NCBI GenBank assembly: GCA_021234155.1
Contig: JAJEKV010000004.1
Coordinates: 20,749,619 to 20,813,618, forward strand
Length of the DNA stretch: 64,000 nucleotides
From: Isoetes taiwanensis
Lineage: Eukaryota > Streptophyta > Lycopodiopsida > Isoetales > Isoetaceae
Reading direction: 5' to 3'
Of the stretch, positions 10,700 through 22,030 are shown in pieces (position 1 is the stretch's first letter; each line of letters opens with the position of its first letter). The position numbers were made by a program, and so were the translations under genes. Under the pieces are notes generated by a model, which was given only the letters and a program-made list of their open reading frames with translations, ran no database searches and was not told where the DNA came from.

Positions 10700-11150
10700 T
10701 TGAGAAGGTAGTTTCAGAACATGCAGGAGTTGAACCTGCGCTATTACCGTCTGTTTTGTGCCCGTAGGCTAGATAGGTGCTATCTGATTACCATGGGATT
10801 TCCATTATTGTCTCTCTCTCTCTCCTCTTCTTTTGGCATCCGATCAGTGGGTTTTGGGCCTGATGGGGGTTGTCCATTACCAACGGCTTGACCACTAGGC
10901 TGTTATCGCGATGGATGTTCTTTTTATTTATTTCATTTTATTTTTTTGCATCTGATGACAGTCAGCGGGTTTTGGGCTTTCGATGGGGGTCACCCATTAC
11001 TAATAGCTTGACCATTAGACTGGCATCGCGATGATTATTTAGTCTATTCTTCCGATAACTTTTTTTTTTTTTTGATTCCTCAAATTAAAAAAGAAAGAAT
11101 GAAAGGAATCCCATGGTAATCAGATAGCACGTCGTCGTCATCTATCATAC
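10700..11150. repeat. Foldback sequence with tRNA-like segments
   Basis: Inverted arms GTGCTATCTGATTACCATGG (10,776-10,795) and its complement (about 11,112-11,131) flank about 310 bp; a looser match continues outward through TGCCCGTA. On the minus strand, two tandem segments of about 90 bp (about 11,030-10,948 and 10,930-10,837) carry CTAGTGGTCAAGCCGTTGGT-like sequence resembling a tRNA A-box. A perfect T-arm (GCAGG TTCAACT CCTGC, 10,719-10,735) lies at the left edge and resembles a B-box. There is no full cloverleaf. This may be a tRNA-derived SINE remnant or a foldback MITE. Confidence 0.5.
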
Positions 11151-11572
11151 GGGCAGAAAAGGGATTTTTTTTTTCTTTTTGATACCTTATCTGAATACCT
11201 TCTGAATGGTGTCATCTACAGAAGAAGGCTGAAGAAGTCATCTACGCCTGTCTAAATAATGGACAGAGAAAAACCACGTTAGCAGAGAAGTTCTTTACAA
11301 ACAACATTCACAGTAAATTTTGTTGTATTGTCTGGAGATAAAAGGATGAGCATCATATGGGTGGGAGAGGAGAGGGGTGGAGTTGGGGAGGAGGGAAATT
11401 CCTTATCATACCCTACCAGTAAATAATGGTCGAAGTGATTTAGGAGTGTTCTTTATGTTACCTATGAAAGGCAGAGGGCATATCTTACTTGAAGCTCACC
11501 TCCTTGTAGACGATATCCTGCTACATTTTATTGCTTGACCTGTACAAAAAGGAGATTAAAAAAAAAAACTCA
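11151..11572 (-). pseudogene. Duplicated remnants of the Helitron helicase C-terminus
   Basis: On the minus strand, 11,357-11,279 reads MMLILLSPDNTT .. VVCKELLC-stop, a worn copy of the end of the helicase frame that stops at 11,573 (LILLSPENTL .. IVYKELLC-stop). A second partial copy (IVYKEVSFK) is readable around 11,520-11,480. So the last part of the helicase gene is repeated two more times downstream. The remaining bases here show nothing else. Confidence 0.65.
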
Positions 11573-12600
11573 TTAGCAGAGCAGCTCCTTATAAACGATA
11601 TTTTTCGTACGCCTCAATGTGTTCTCTGGTGAGAGGAGGATGAGCGTGTTCTCTCTCTTTCGCATGCAAGTAAGAGCTGCGTATAACTGGCCATGTGCGA
11701 ATACCTCGGTACGCAGGTCAATGACAACGTGATCCATGGCAACTATTAAAGGTGGTCGAATAAGATAACCGGAGGGGCAATTGTCATCTGTGAATAGTCC
11801 AAGGCCAGTTCTCTGGTTGATAGAAGAAGTCAGTTCTAAAGATCGGGTATGTACATGCATCGTCCTGAGATGCCTCGTCTAATACCTTCACCATGACAAA
11901 CTTTGCGTGCATTGACACGATCATAACTCTCGCATTTTTCACCAAACGCTTTTCCATGTCCAACCGTTTCATAATGTGGCATATGGCCCCAACTTTAAGC
12001 TTTAGCTCGTGATTGGGTATTCCAGAATATGTGAAGTTATTAAGGAAATCTGAGGTTGCATAAGGGTGGTCATATATGATTTCATCTTGCTCAGTAATAT
12101 GGTATTTGTCGTCATTAGGAACTCTACCAAGAATGCACTCATTGAAACTATCAACACTCCGATTAATCGTTGACAAAATATTTCGTTTCTTGCATGAAGC
12201 TGAATTTCGAAGTACGTCGGATGGATACAAAAATTCAACACTATCTTCTACGCTAGTAGTTATATTGAAGATGTCTAGTGAGACTGTAGATTTCTCACAA
12301 TTTTCTCCTATATGATCAATTCAGGGTCATTTGCATTACGTATCGGTTCTTCCAATCTCATTATAAGAAAAGTTTGCCACAGTGGCGAGGATTTTATGGA
12401 TGCGTTATACGCTGCATTTCTACCCCCTCCCTTGACGACAGGCGCAACTTGTCTAAAATCTCCAGAGCCAATGAAATGTTTGCCTCCAAAGGGAAGACTG
12501 TTCCCGCACAGTCGTTGCAACAGATGATGGGTGCTCTCAATGACAACTTTATTGGCCATTGGGAATTCATCTCAGATGATGGCCTTAGCTGCAATGAGTA
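11573..12600 (-). pseudogene. Helitron helicase, C-terminal half (Pif1-like)
   Basis: This is the downstream part of a Helitron Rep/helicase gene whose upstream parts lie at 32,783-33,285 and 38,034-40,320. Visible Pif1-family blocks in order are: a Walker B-like DEFPMANK (preceded by an in-frame stop where the family has W), GGKHFIGSGDFRQVAPVVKGG, LEEPIRNANDPE, LKLKVGAICHIMKRLD, and the C-terminal GQLYAALTCMRKRENTLIL. Frames change near 12,310, 12,235 and 11,850, so it is inactive. The gypsy element at 12,601 interrupts it; a single GAGTA joins the two sides. No Helitron 3' terminus of this orientation was found to the left. Confidence 0.85.
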
Positions 12601-12607
12601 TGCTATA

Positions 12608-12637
12608 TGGGTCTAAGTTAGATATTGGGGTACAAAA
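12608..12637 (+). repeat. Left terminal inverted repeat of the TA-flanked transposon
   Basis: Thirty bases identical to the complement of 20,151-20,180. It begins TGGG and is preceded by TA (12,606-12,607). Confidence 0.95.
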
Positions 12638-12935
12638 GCACCCGTCCGGACGCTCTGCTTTTCGTGCTTGATCTGCTGTGCTTGGGGGTGCTTGGAGAGC
12701 GGGAACACGATGATCCGTTTTTAGCAAATTGCTTCCGGATCGATGACATGGCTGCTCCGAAAATCAAATTCGGTTCCGAAATGATCTGGCGCGGTCTGTT
12801 TTGAGATGGCGGGGTCTGTTTCTTGAATTCTTTTGTGGCGGGAATGATCATTCAGCTTGTACCTCTGAAACGAACTGTTCTTTGTAGATCACGGTTTTCT
12901 CTGTCCGCAAAATTCTACGTACATCACGATCCTCA

Positions 12936-15900
12936 ATGGATCAATGGGTTTCTGATTTGGATGAGGAAAAGAGACTCAAAGTTTTTCCGGGAAATTCAAG
13001 CCGAGAGGAGAAGGCAATCAAGCAAAAAAAGAGAAAGGGAGAGAGAGAAAGAAAAACTTGCACCTCGAAATTGAACGAGGCCTGAGTGCGAGAAGGCTTC
13101 AAGAATTGTCCAAAAAAATGGACGATTATTTCAACGAAATCACAAAGCCTTTGAAAGAAGGGGATAAAGCAATGGTGGTGCACAGATTTGTGAAGAGAGT
13201 GAAGGCGAAATTGCCACTGGAAGTGGATTTTGTTGATTATGAACAAAGCAAGATCATGAAGAATGTGATTAAAAATGTTCAGGAGACATTCAATGAACAA
13301 AAGAAATTAAGGAAGACAGATGTATTGCAAGCAAGAAAGTCTACTTTGCAAATGGTATCTTCATCAGCAAAATCCATCAACCAATCTGCTGTCGCACGTC
13401 TCCTTCATATATCTAGAAAATCTGTTGTTGCTGCAACCAGAAGAAGAATAATGGCAGACCAAGAATGTGGTCCGTGGTCAATGTTTTCAAGGAAAAAGAG
13501 GTGTGATGCATTGAGTGACGAGGTTAGAAATTGTGTTTACAAGTTCTGGACAGAAAACACACGAGTTTCACCATACAGGAAGCATGTGAGAAAGTTTGTT
13601 ACAGCAGATGGCGATAAAATTGATCATCCAATACAACTGCTTGAAATATCTCAGGTGATTTCCCTGCTTAGTATGTTTCTTCTGTTGCATATATCTGTTT
13701 CTATATAGATCTTCTTTGTTTGCAGTTGCAATTTTACATGAACTTCAAGAAGGAATTCAATGACATTAAGATTACCCAGCGCACATTTGAATTGTTGAAG
13801 CCATCATTTGTGAGGCGCTTAAATGAAAGAGAAACTTGCTGCTGCCAATATCACATGCACTTTGAATATGTGATGCAAGCACTCAACAAAATCAGAACAG
13901 ATCCAAATGGCGTGCATAAAGATTGCAACTGTACTTGTCTTTGTTTGTGGTGATGGTAACTTTTGTGCAGCCAAGAACCATGTTTATAAATCCACTAGTG
14001 ATTTTTGGAGGCAAATGATCTGCCCTAAGGATGAAGATGAAGAGTGGCACAAACATAATTGTCTGCAGGTGGCATGCAAGGATTGTGGATTGAAAAGGTA
14101 CTCTTTTTTTAATGTTAAGATGTTTGAACATTCTATTTTGAGTTGTTAAGATGATTGATGCAACATCTTACAAACAAATTTCTGTGTGGTCTTACAAAGC
14201 GGGTTGCCAATATGTCCAAAGGAGAAGGAGGAGTCCGATTACAAAGTGGAGTGGAAACAGGTTTGAAAAGGTAGTGTATTTGGCATTTGTGCTTAAATGA
14301 TTTTTGTGCTTGTGATTGTTGTGCTTGTCTTTGCAAACTTACTTGGTGATCTTTGTTTTCAAAAAGCAGCAAGAGGTTGGTTACATGAAGGAGACCACCA
14401 AGAAAAAAAAATGGGGAAAGAAACCAAACAAAGGTAACTAGACTTGCATACAAGAAAGAGAGCCTGCCCCAATTCCAGTGAAAGCATGCTTCAAGACAAC
14501 TGGTACAATTCATCCCACACAATTATGTTGCACTGCTTGGCAGGCAAAGCAATTCGGGGAAGTGCTTGGATACTTTTCCCTGAAGGTGCGGTTGTCTCGG
14601 TTATTGATTTTGCTGAAAATTACAGTTTTAAAATTGAGAAGAGGCACAATCTTGCCAGCGGCACCATGATCGAGGCATCAATTTTGGTTCATATCACATA
14701 TAGACATGCAACGGGATGAGATAGAAGATATGGAAGCTAAGGAAGAAGAGAAAAAGGGAACTAGAGAAGGAAAAGCACAAAAGAAAGAGGAAGACAACTT
14801 CAATGAGATCATCGCTAGATAATGAGAGGAGAATCATAAAGGAAGTACATTTTATATTTCGGATGATAGAGATCATAGTAAAGTGAGTTTGTACACCATT
14901 GCTTGAAAGTTCATGCAGACTGGCTCGAGTACAAAATATTTTGTACAACAAACATATTTTTTGGAGTGATGGTTGCACATCACAGTTCAAAGGAGCAAGA
15001 CCTTTTTGGTATTTAGGAAGGAACTATGTCAATAGTGAAGGAATTGAGTATGAATGGAATTTTTTTACCAGCTCTCATGGGAAAGGAGAACATGATGGAC
15101 AAGGTGCAATCCTAAAAAGGATTTTGGCAAGAGAACAATTGAAGTATGATTCCTGGAAATTGGAGCGTGCCAAAGACGTTGTGGATTTCAGGAATTGGTA
15201 TATGATGAACAACCCACCAGACCCAAATATAAGAAGGTAAATTCAATCAGTACCATTGCATTCTTCTTCATTTGAGGTGACATTTTTCTGTTCTATATTG
15301 CAGGTTTTTTTGGCATATTGAACCCGAAAATGTAGACAAATCTGAAAAGAGGGAATGGAGATCACTTTGTGGGAGCTCTAAACTTCATTCCATCAGACCA
15401 TGTGACAAAACAAATCCTGCAAAAGTTGCCCACAGGTGCCTCTCTTGTTTCTGTCCCTTTTGCTTTCATGGAAAATGGGATGATTGCATGAACAAAGCTC
15501 GATTGGGAGCTTGGTCCACAACAGAACTGAAGTTGAAGAAATCTACAGAAAACAATCAGCCAACAAAAGCAGTTCAAGATGAAGATGAGGATGAGGATGA
15601 AGAAGAGGATGATGATGAGGCTAATGAATACCTCAGTTCTGTTCTAGAAGTTGGAGATAACTTTGCTGTAAATGCAGATCCAGAGGATGAAGAAGGAGTT
15701 GACTTTTATGTTCTTAGGTGTACAGAGACTAAAAATACATTGTTAGATGCATATGAAGACTCATGGGGTTCTGCATTTGGTGTGGGAGAAGTCATAGTTT
15801 CTGGCCACTACTACAAGCAGACAGATGCACTCCACTTTGAGTTATTAGTGGACAAGCGGGGTTGCTAGTGTGTACAGTCACCTTATTAGACAAGTGAAAT

Positions 15901-15989
15901 TTGATATGGAGAGTCTTGGCAACAACAAGTTCAAGATGAGTGAAGAGACATGCCAAAAAGTGATGGCATCCCTTCCTGTAGAGTGCTAA
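12936..15989 (+). pseudogene. Spliced DDE-type transposase of the TA-flanked element
   Basis: Exons that join in frame with GT..AG introns are: about 13,058-13,654, 13,726-13,930, 13,971-14,097, 14,200-14,260, 14,370-14,433, a block about 14,450-14,900, up to 15,236, and 15,304-15,989. The first ATG (12,936) opens 49 codons ending at 13,085, one frame away from the long exon, so a frameshift or small intron is needed. The N-terminal half has basic, helix-rich sequence and a Cys/His region (CCCQYHMHFE .. CKDCG). The catalytic half has VIDFAENYSF, YISDD, WSDGCTSQFK and SSHGKGEHDGQGA. A CLSCFCPFC motif, an acidic run (15,577-15,620) and a C-terminal domain follow. Frameshifts near 14,560 and 15,855 disable this copy. 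Related uncharacterised animal proteins carry the same SDG..SQ(Y/F)K and SHGKG.CDG blocks (from memory). Confidence 0.75.
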
Positions 15990-16655
15990 CACTGCTGATC
16001 GGTTTTTTCTGCTTCTGCTTCGAAGCGGCGAAGCACATCATTCACATGTAAAGTGGCTCATTGCTGCTACATTGTTTCTAACAAACCTATTGTTTCTAAC
16101 AAACCTATCAATGGAAGCTAACAAATTCTTTGTTGCATGCGGATATTTGTAGTCCCCGACCGACTTGATCAATGCTTGCTGCTGGTGCTTTGTATGCGTT
16201 TTACGCTTTGTCTGGCCGGCGTGCTAATTGTTTTGAGTTTATGCTTAAGCGTCATCCCTTCAGTTTGGTCCTTGGAAACAAATGGTGGAAACTTTTACGC
16301 AAGTGTTCAATTGGGGATTTGCTCAAGACAATGCACAAAGTAAATACTCTTAAACCTTTTTACATGCATATGTTCAAAGATTGGCTTCATATCTGAGGTT
16401 TGTTTGTTTAACCAATTAGGATTTGGACTTCATCTTTGGATCTGAGAGACAAGCATAGGAGAAACCATTACATTCAAATATAAACTGGGACAACAATTTT
16501 GCAAGTAGAAAACTCGCAAGTGCGGTGTAAATATTATATTCATTAGATACAAAATTGTTACAATATATGTACAAAGCGTACAACTCACTTGCCGCATCTT
16601 TTACGGTTACATCTGAGGCTAAGTTACATAAATATTGAAAAGAGTCTATAGACTC
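15990..16655. other. Intergenic space between the converging genes of the TA-flanked transposon
   Basis: AT-rich 3' flank of both genes. Around 16,000-16,035, a CTGCTTCTGCTTCGAAGCGGCGAAGCAC stretch (first 20 and remainder seen in the sequence) echoes the CTGCTT-rich subterminal segments. The tandem CTATTGTTTCTAACAAAC pair lies at about 16,070-16,107. No gene is seen. Confidence 0.6.
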
Positions 16656-19600
16656 TTATTCTCCTTCTGTGAGAATTTCTGTTGCTGCATCACTTGAAGT
16701 GCCGGTATCAGCAATAAGAGTAGTATCTTGTGTTTTATCTTCTCTTGCAGGCTCTTCATCCTGTTCATTGACAAAATCAGTATTATTACCTGCAGGATTG
16801 TTATTATTATCTTCATGTACTTTATCTCCCGCCTGCATCAGTATGTTTATACTTATATCATCTATCAAGCCTTGTAGCTTAGACATCTCCTGGCTACCAA
16901 CTTGTACTTCTGTTTCTATTTTCTCCAAAACATGCTCCTTGTCAACCTGTTGCTTATCTGTTTCTATGTTGCTATCATTTTTATTATGAGCTGATGCAGC
17001 AGTAGTTACCTCAATTGCTTCCTCAGGCCAAGCAACTTCTAGGTTCTGTCAAACCAAGTAATTCAAATCAAACAACATACAAAAAATGCAACTAAATGAA
17101 TTGAAAGCAATGACATTACTACAATCACTTCAATAGCATAACAACACAACTAAATGAAATTAAACAACATACCTTAACAATTTCCTTCATTAACTGAATG
17201 CTTTTGAGAATAGCCACTTTCCACCTCGCTAGTTCACTTAGATGGTCAGCCCGGAAGCCTAAGTATGTCGATGTCCTCTTCTTGAACTTTATCTTCAACA
17301 TCTTTGCTTTCGTGCAACCACTTTTGAGGATTCTTGGCATTGAGCCAAGTTTGCAGAAATCAGACTAAGAAATTGAAACCTTTGTCATTGATGTCATTAT
17401 CAAATTTTTCAATTATGAAGCAAGTGTCTTGTGGGGACAAGAAAGTCTTGTACAATGAGTCATCAACTAGCACTACCTCCCCTACATCCTCAAAAGCCTC
17501 ATACACTTTTACAATTGGCTTCATAAGCACCGGCTTGTTGGATTCCCTGGAAAACTGAAAGGCATCACCTCGCACTCTTTCTGACCCCAAATGAACTTGA
17601 ACCTTCCTATAAAGGAAGGTGGCACTATAACATTTAGGATTTCTATGATGTTGTGCTTCATCATAGAAGACCATATGGCTACCTCAAATCACGGCAAAGC
17701 ACCCTTCTAAAAACTTTATCAGATACGGTGCGCACAACACCACTTTCCCCCCGCATAATGCTTCTTCACTCTGTTGGAATTTTAATTCGGTTCTTTTTGG
17801 AATGTGCTCACCGGAACTCCATTTAAGTCTAGGATGACAAGTTTTTTCTTTTCTAAGGGTCCGCAACATTCATAAAACAAAAACTCAAACATCAACAATT
17901 CGACATCAAATAAAAGCAGTCTTAACAAAACAAATTAGTTCACAACTTCAAATTGTTGTCTTTCAACAAATTAACACAAGTGTCATTTCAAAGTTTTCAA
18001 AGTTTTGAGAGTTATCAAAGAACTTTCAAGTGTTATTTCAAAGTTTTCAGGAACTTCGGACCGAACACGGACAATTGACCGGTTAACATTTTGTAAATAA
18101 CATTCGAGGATCACCTTTTGGAGGTTGTGTTGGCATCTTCTTAGGGGCCTACCCTTCTTCTTCTTCTCCACTGCGGTGCTTGTACTTGTTCTTCTTCTTC
18201 TTCTACATTCTTCCCTTTATCGCCAGCCTTTGTTGCAATGTGATCAGCACCACCGACTTCTTTGTCCGGATCTACAACTTCATCAACCCCCGAGCTTTCT
18301 CTGCAGGTTCTACTTCTCAACCTCGACTTTATGGTGCTCACAAGCTGCAGATAGTCCTGTTCGGGCTCTTCTTCTTCATCGGTCTTTGTCAACCACTAGT
18401 GCACGTGTCACTCTCTTTTTGGGCTTTTTCTTACCAATCTGAATCGGTAAGGAAACTAGTTAGAATAGACATGAAATAAAGTTTACAAAACAAACACATA
18501 AAAACACCAAATGGTTACCTTTTTAATGCTTCAAGCTGCTGTTGTAACGGGACTTGGTGATGCCACGGCTTTTGTAACAGGTTTTGGTGATGCCAATTTT
18601 GCTAGAGTATAATCAGGAACTAATGGAGACTCAAAGAACAAATATTGGTGAAGAAGTTATTTGTTTGTAGGGTGAAGCAAAAGCACTACTAGTGTCTCGC
18701 TCCAAACCCATTGCTGATGGCTACCTCGGCTCCATCTTCAGCTCCAACTTCTAAACCAAGTTCCACAAACAAATCCACGGGAACTTCCTTTAAGCACCGA
18801 AGCATGCCTTCTTTTCATCTGAGAAGCATGCAACATGCCAAGTGATAGGCATGTTCACATGGCAACTTCATACTCAAAGTATATTGTGGATTGAATACCA
18901 ATCCACATGCAAAGACATGAGTTCTCCATAAAACACGGCAATCGCTCTTCATAGTCATGATAGAGATTCGTGAAGTGTCCTGGTGCATCAACTGCCTAGC
19001 AGCTTCTAAACAGACCCTGCTTTCTTGAAGTCTGAATTCTAAAGAGGCTTTTAGCCTTTGCTTCTTCTCCCTTTCGTCTACTGCTTCAACACTTACCTTT
19101 GGAAGGCAAGCTTCCAGTTTGGAGCAGAAGTAAAGCTCTCCACTTATTTTATGCTTCAAATCTGCAATCTGGGTCAAATCTTCATCTGTTTTATCTGCTT
19201 TGTCATTCAAAGCAGATAACTCATTCTGTAGTCTACTCACCTCCTTCTTTGCTATATCAATCATTACTTGCTCCCGTGCTAGGGAGTTGTTGTCAACCTC
19301 AATCTTACTAATAATCTTAGCCAAATCTGTTTGACAGTTATCTAACTCTGTTTCCAACTTCTTTACTTCCTCATCAATCAAAGAAATATTGAAACTACAA
19401 TTGCAAACAGAAAATTCATTTGGCTGACCTGATTTCGCTTTTAATTCCATCCGAGGGTGTTCTTACTCTTTTGAAGGTGAGGTGTGCTTTGGCCTGAAGG
19501 ATGTACGGTTTTCATTTTTTTAACATCTTCTTTCTTTACATCCATATCATCCCTTGGTTTTTTTCTCGACCAAACAGTAACCTGTGACTTGTATGCATCC

Positions 19601-19896
19601 CAATTTATCTTATGACCCTCATGATCTTGCTCTGCACGACCACAATGCTCCCAAGCAAATGCCAAAGCAACGAGTTTCCTCAATTCGTTGTTTGGTAATC
19701 CCCGCCGGATCTGAGGAACTTCGACCAAGTCCTCCAATTGTTGCCGGATGAGTGCGGACCGAAATAAATTTTTATTTTGCCTTTTTTTCTTTAAAGGATT
19801 GAATGGTTACGTCCATACACCGTTCCAATCTTCTTGATCCGCGGTATCCCGCAGCCACCGCCGGTTTCTGGCGAGGAATAATCCCTTCTCCGCCAT
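16656..19896 (-). pseudogene. Second gene of the TA-flanked transposon: coiled-coil, zinc-binding protein
   Basis: Read from a likely ATG at 19,896 (MAEKGLFLARNRRW). Next comes a Trp/charged helical region (LRKLVALAFAWEHCG .. WDAYKSQVTVWSRKK, about 19,737-19,450) that looks like a DNA-binding helical bundle. A long coiled coil follows (about 19,390-19,090, IDEEVKKLETELDNCQ...). Then a Cys/His cluster (CRVLWRTHVFACGLVF .. LPCEHAYHLACC, 18,960-18,820) suggests a RING-like or other zinc fold. Further minus-strand blocks lie at 18,392-18,141 (acidic), 17,869-17,360 and 16,928-16,656 (ends EILTEGE). Exon borders are unsure, and frame changes near 19,450 and 18,815 suggest decay. It is probably an accessory transposition protein, judged only from its place in the element. 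Confidence 0.6.
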
Positions 19897-20150
19897 CGCA
19901 AAAGCGGTGAATTAACCAAAGAGCAAGGTATGAAGCAAGCCAGGAAGGAAAAAAATCTCGGAAGGCGAGAGGGTACAATTCGAATCGTAAAATAGGGTAT
20001 AATGTGCGCGTCTGCAGATCAATTATCGATTTTGGGCTGAATGATTCTGGTCGGCGCCCGGATCATTGTTTGCGAAAAGGCGCGCGGGAAACGAGAAGGT
20101 GCGAAGAATAGCTGCTTCGCGTGCTTAATCTGCTTCCGCTTGTCGCGCTT

Positions 20151-20180
20151 TTTTGTACCCCAATATCTAACTTAGACCCA
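20151..20180 (-). repeat. Right terminal inverted repeat of the TA-flanked transposon
   Basis: Complement of the left end, finishing CCCA at 20,180 and followed by the duplicated TA (20,181-20,182) and the continuing gypsy LTR (TGCCAAGG). Confidence 0.95.
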
Positions 20181-20389
20181 TATGCCAAGGACGTGGATGG
20201 GCAAAAAGGCTTTAGGCCTTTTTAGGCCATGTAGCTCTTTGGGCTTTGGTCCAAAGAGGGCTTTGGTCCAAAGATGGACCAAAGGGGCGTGCATGCTATA
20301 TAGTAGCTCGGGGGAGAGCTTTGGGGCAGTTGTGTCAGCTGAGGGCTCGTGGTTGGGAGGCGAGATAGCGTGCCACGTCAAGAGTCCAT
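20181..20389 (+). repeat. Gypsy 5' LTR, main middle piece
   Basis: Matches 32,563-32,773 of the 3' LTR from TATGCCAAGGACGTGG to CAAGAGTCCAT, with about a dozen differences. It contains the inner tandem GGGCTTTGGTCCAAAGA (about 20,239-20,272). The TATATAGTAG at 20,299 is a possible promoter TATA. The LINE interrupts it after CCAT. Confidence 0.9.
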
Positions 20390-20426
<37 letters not shown>

Positions 20427-20479
20427 TACGAATATGTTATATTAATTTATAGAGTAAAAGTATTATACATGTGTCCCAT

Positions 20480-22022
20480 CTATGGGGTAGATAAAGCCAA
20501 TGTTTGCACACCCGAGCTCAGATCATCCTCAGCTAACCAATGACACTTGAAAAATACATAAAATCCTTGGATCCTACCAATCCTATCTAGAGCTTTGTTA
20601 TAGTTACGCCCAAACTTCCGATGATGGGCAAGAGCCATGAGTGCCACCTCCATGTTAAAAGTATTCTTCATCTTGTCCAAAGAAAATTGTTCTCCACCTA
20701 TAGCAATCCCACATCTGTGCTTCCATATTGCCCACAACCCTATGTTAACAAGGGATGCAGAGATTATATTTCCATCGGTGGCCGCTATTATTCCTGGCCA
20801 TTGTAGAACATTGGTACCAATGAGCGGACACATCCATTCCCAGAAGACCAAGATCTTGGAGCAAAAGAATAAATGAGTGAGGGTTTCCGAGGTATTACAT
20901 CCAAGTGGGCATCTGTCACTTAGAAGAATCCCATTTTCATAGAGTCTTTCCATAGTACTCAATCCTCCCTGTAAAGCTAACCATCTGAAAAACTGCAACC
21001 TTTTTGAGCATAATGAAGTCCATGACTTCACTAGTAGTTGTTTTGCCTGTATAATATCAACTCCCAACCTGTCAGCAGCTTTGAGAGGGGAGTCAACACA
21101 GAGAAGGCGGTAGATAGTGCTGACAACATATTTTTCCACCTGATTACAAGCCCATCTGTCGCTTGGGCCTTCCTTTCCCGAAAGATTAGCCAATGCACCA
21201 CATATTTCTCGGTAGATCTTCCTGTCACCTTCCCCAGCACCCTGCACCTTTTCTTTAAGGCGGGACCAGGAGAGCCATCGTACACCATCCCAAAGATGTG
21301 CCACTCTAGTGATACCTGCTAGCCTCCATTTAAGATAAATGCGGGGGTGTGTGAGAGCGAGAGGGAGGTTATTTCTCATCCATACCTGTGTGTTCCAAAA
21401 GATGCTGAGCTTTCCAGCCTCCCAAGGAGCATCCATCGGCTTAAAAAGACTTTGAACTTCTAACCAAGCCTCTAACAGCTTCCGCATAATTGGTGATGTG
21501 CCTGGGGCAATTTTGTAGCTATAAAAAAAGGAACCCATTTCCTCCCTGGGTAAAGATGGCTTACCTTTTAATGTACAACGTTGAAGCCAATACTTGACGA
21601 AGTGCAGAGCTGGAGAAGTAATACCTTGCAATGCTCTCCACACATATTTACCTGCGAGTACCTGGGCTTGAGTATGCAGATCCTTACATCCCATACCTCC
21701 ATCCCTCCGATCCATACACAGTACCTTCCAGGCCACCTTGTGCATTCCTCCCCCCCATATGAACTTCCTGATGATATAAATAGATTTAGGAGCTACCATA
21801 GCTGAGGAGTAGTAGACATGAGATGCTGCGAGGACGGCATTGGCAACTGCAATCTTTCCAGCAATTGCTAGCCCTTTAGCTGACCATAAATTGACTTTCT
21901 TTCTCAGGGCATCCATAATAGGGGTCCAAAGTCCTTTTAGATTATCAGAGAGGACCAGGGGTATGCCAAGCAATTTCGTGGCTTCATTTTTAAGGACTCG
22001 AAATCCAAAATCTTTTACCCTC
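20480..22022 (-). pseudogene. LINE ORF2, C-terminal part (after RT)
   Basis: A 497-residue open frame continues the reverse transcriptase frame at 22,695 across the MITE. It holds the conserved post-RT blocks of plant L1 elements: KLLGIPLVL (upstream edge), GLAIAGKIAVANAVL, FIWGGG, then the zf-RVT-type C-terminus (FRWLALQGGLSTMERLYENG, CPLGCNTSETLTHLFFC). The Cys/His pattern C-x3-C-x7-H-x4-C is intact. The frame is open to its stop at 20,480, so before the MITE landed this copy may have been nearly intact apart from its 5' end. Confidence 0.88.
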
Positions 22023-22030
22023 GGATCTAC

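Larger units (their letters stand above)
12608..20180. mobile_element. Two-gene DNA transposon of unassigned superfamily (7,573 bp)
   Basis: Perfect 30-bp terminal inverted repeats (first 20: TGGGTCTAAGTTAGATATTG) lie at 12,608-12,637 and 20,151-20,180. The target duplication is TA. It is proven by the 3' LTR of the host gypsy, where the uninterrupted sequence TGCTATATGCC is read at 32,558. The subterminal regions share CTGCTTYTCGTGCTTRATCTGCT-like segments (about 12,655 and 20,111). Inside are a plus-strand spliced transposase gene (12,936-15,989) and a minus-strand gene (19,896-16,656), arranged tail to tail. The transposase motifs do not fit any superfamily whose name I can assign with confidence. 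Confidence 0.9.

Noticed and set aside
10700-10800. Possible tRNA gene (T-arm GCAGG TTCAACT CCTGC, minus strand)
   Set aside because: No acceptor, D or anticodon stems can be paired around the T-arm.
18125-18479. Plus-strand Leu/Phe-rich frames
   Set aside because: Antisense to the acidic, Glu-rich part of the minus-strand accessory gene.
20390-20420. Poly(T) run as a terminator
   Set aside because: It is the poly(A) tail of the minus-strand LINE at its junction with the LTR.
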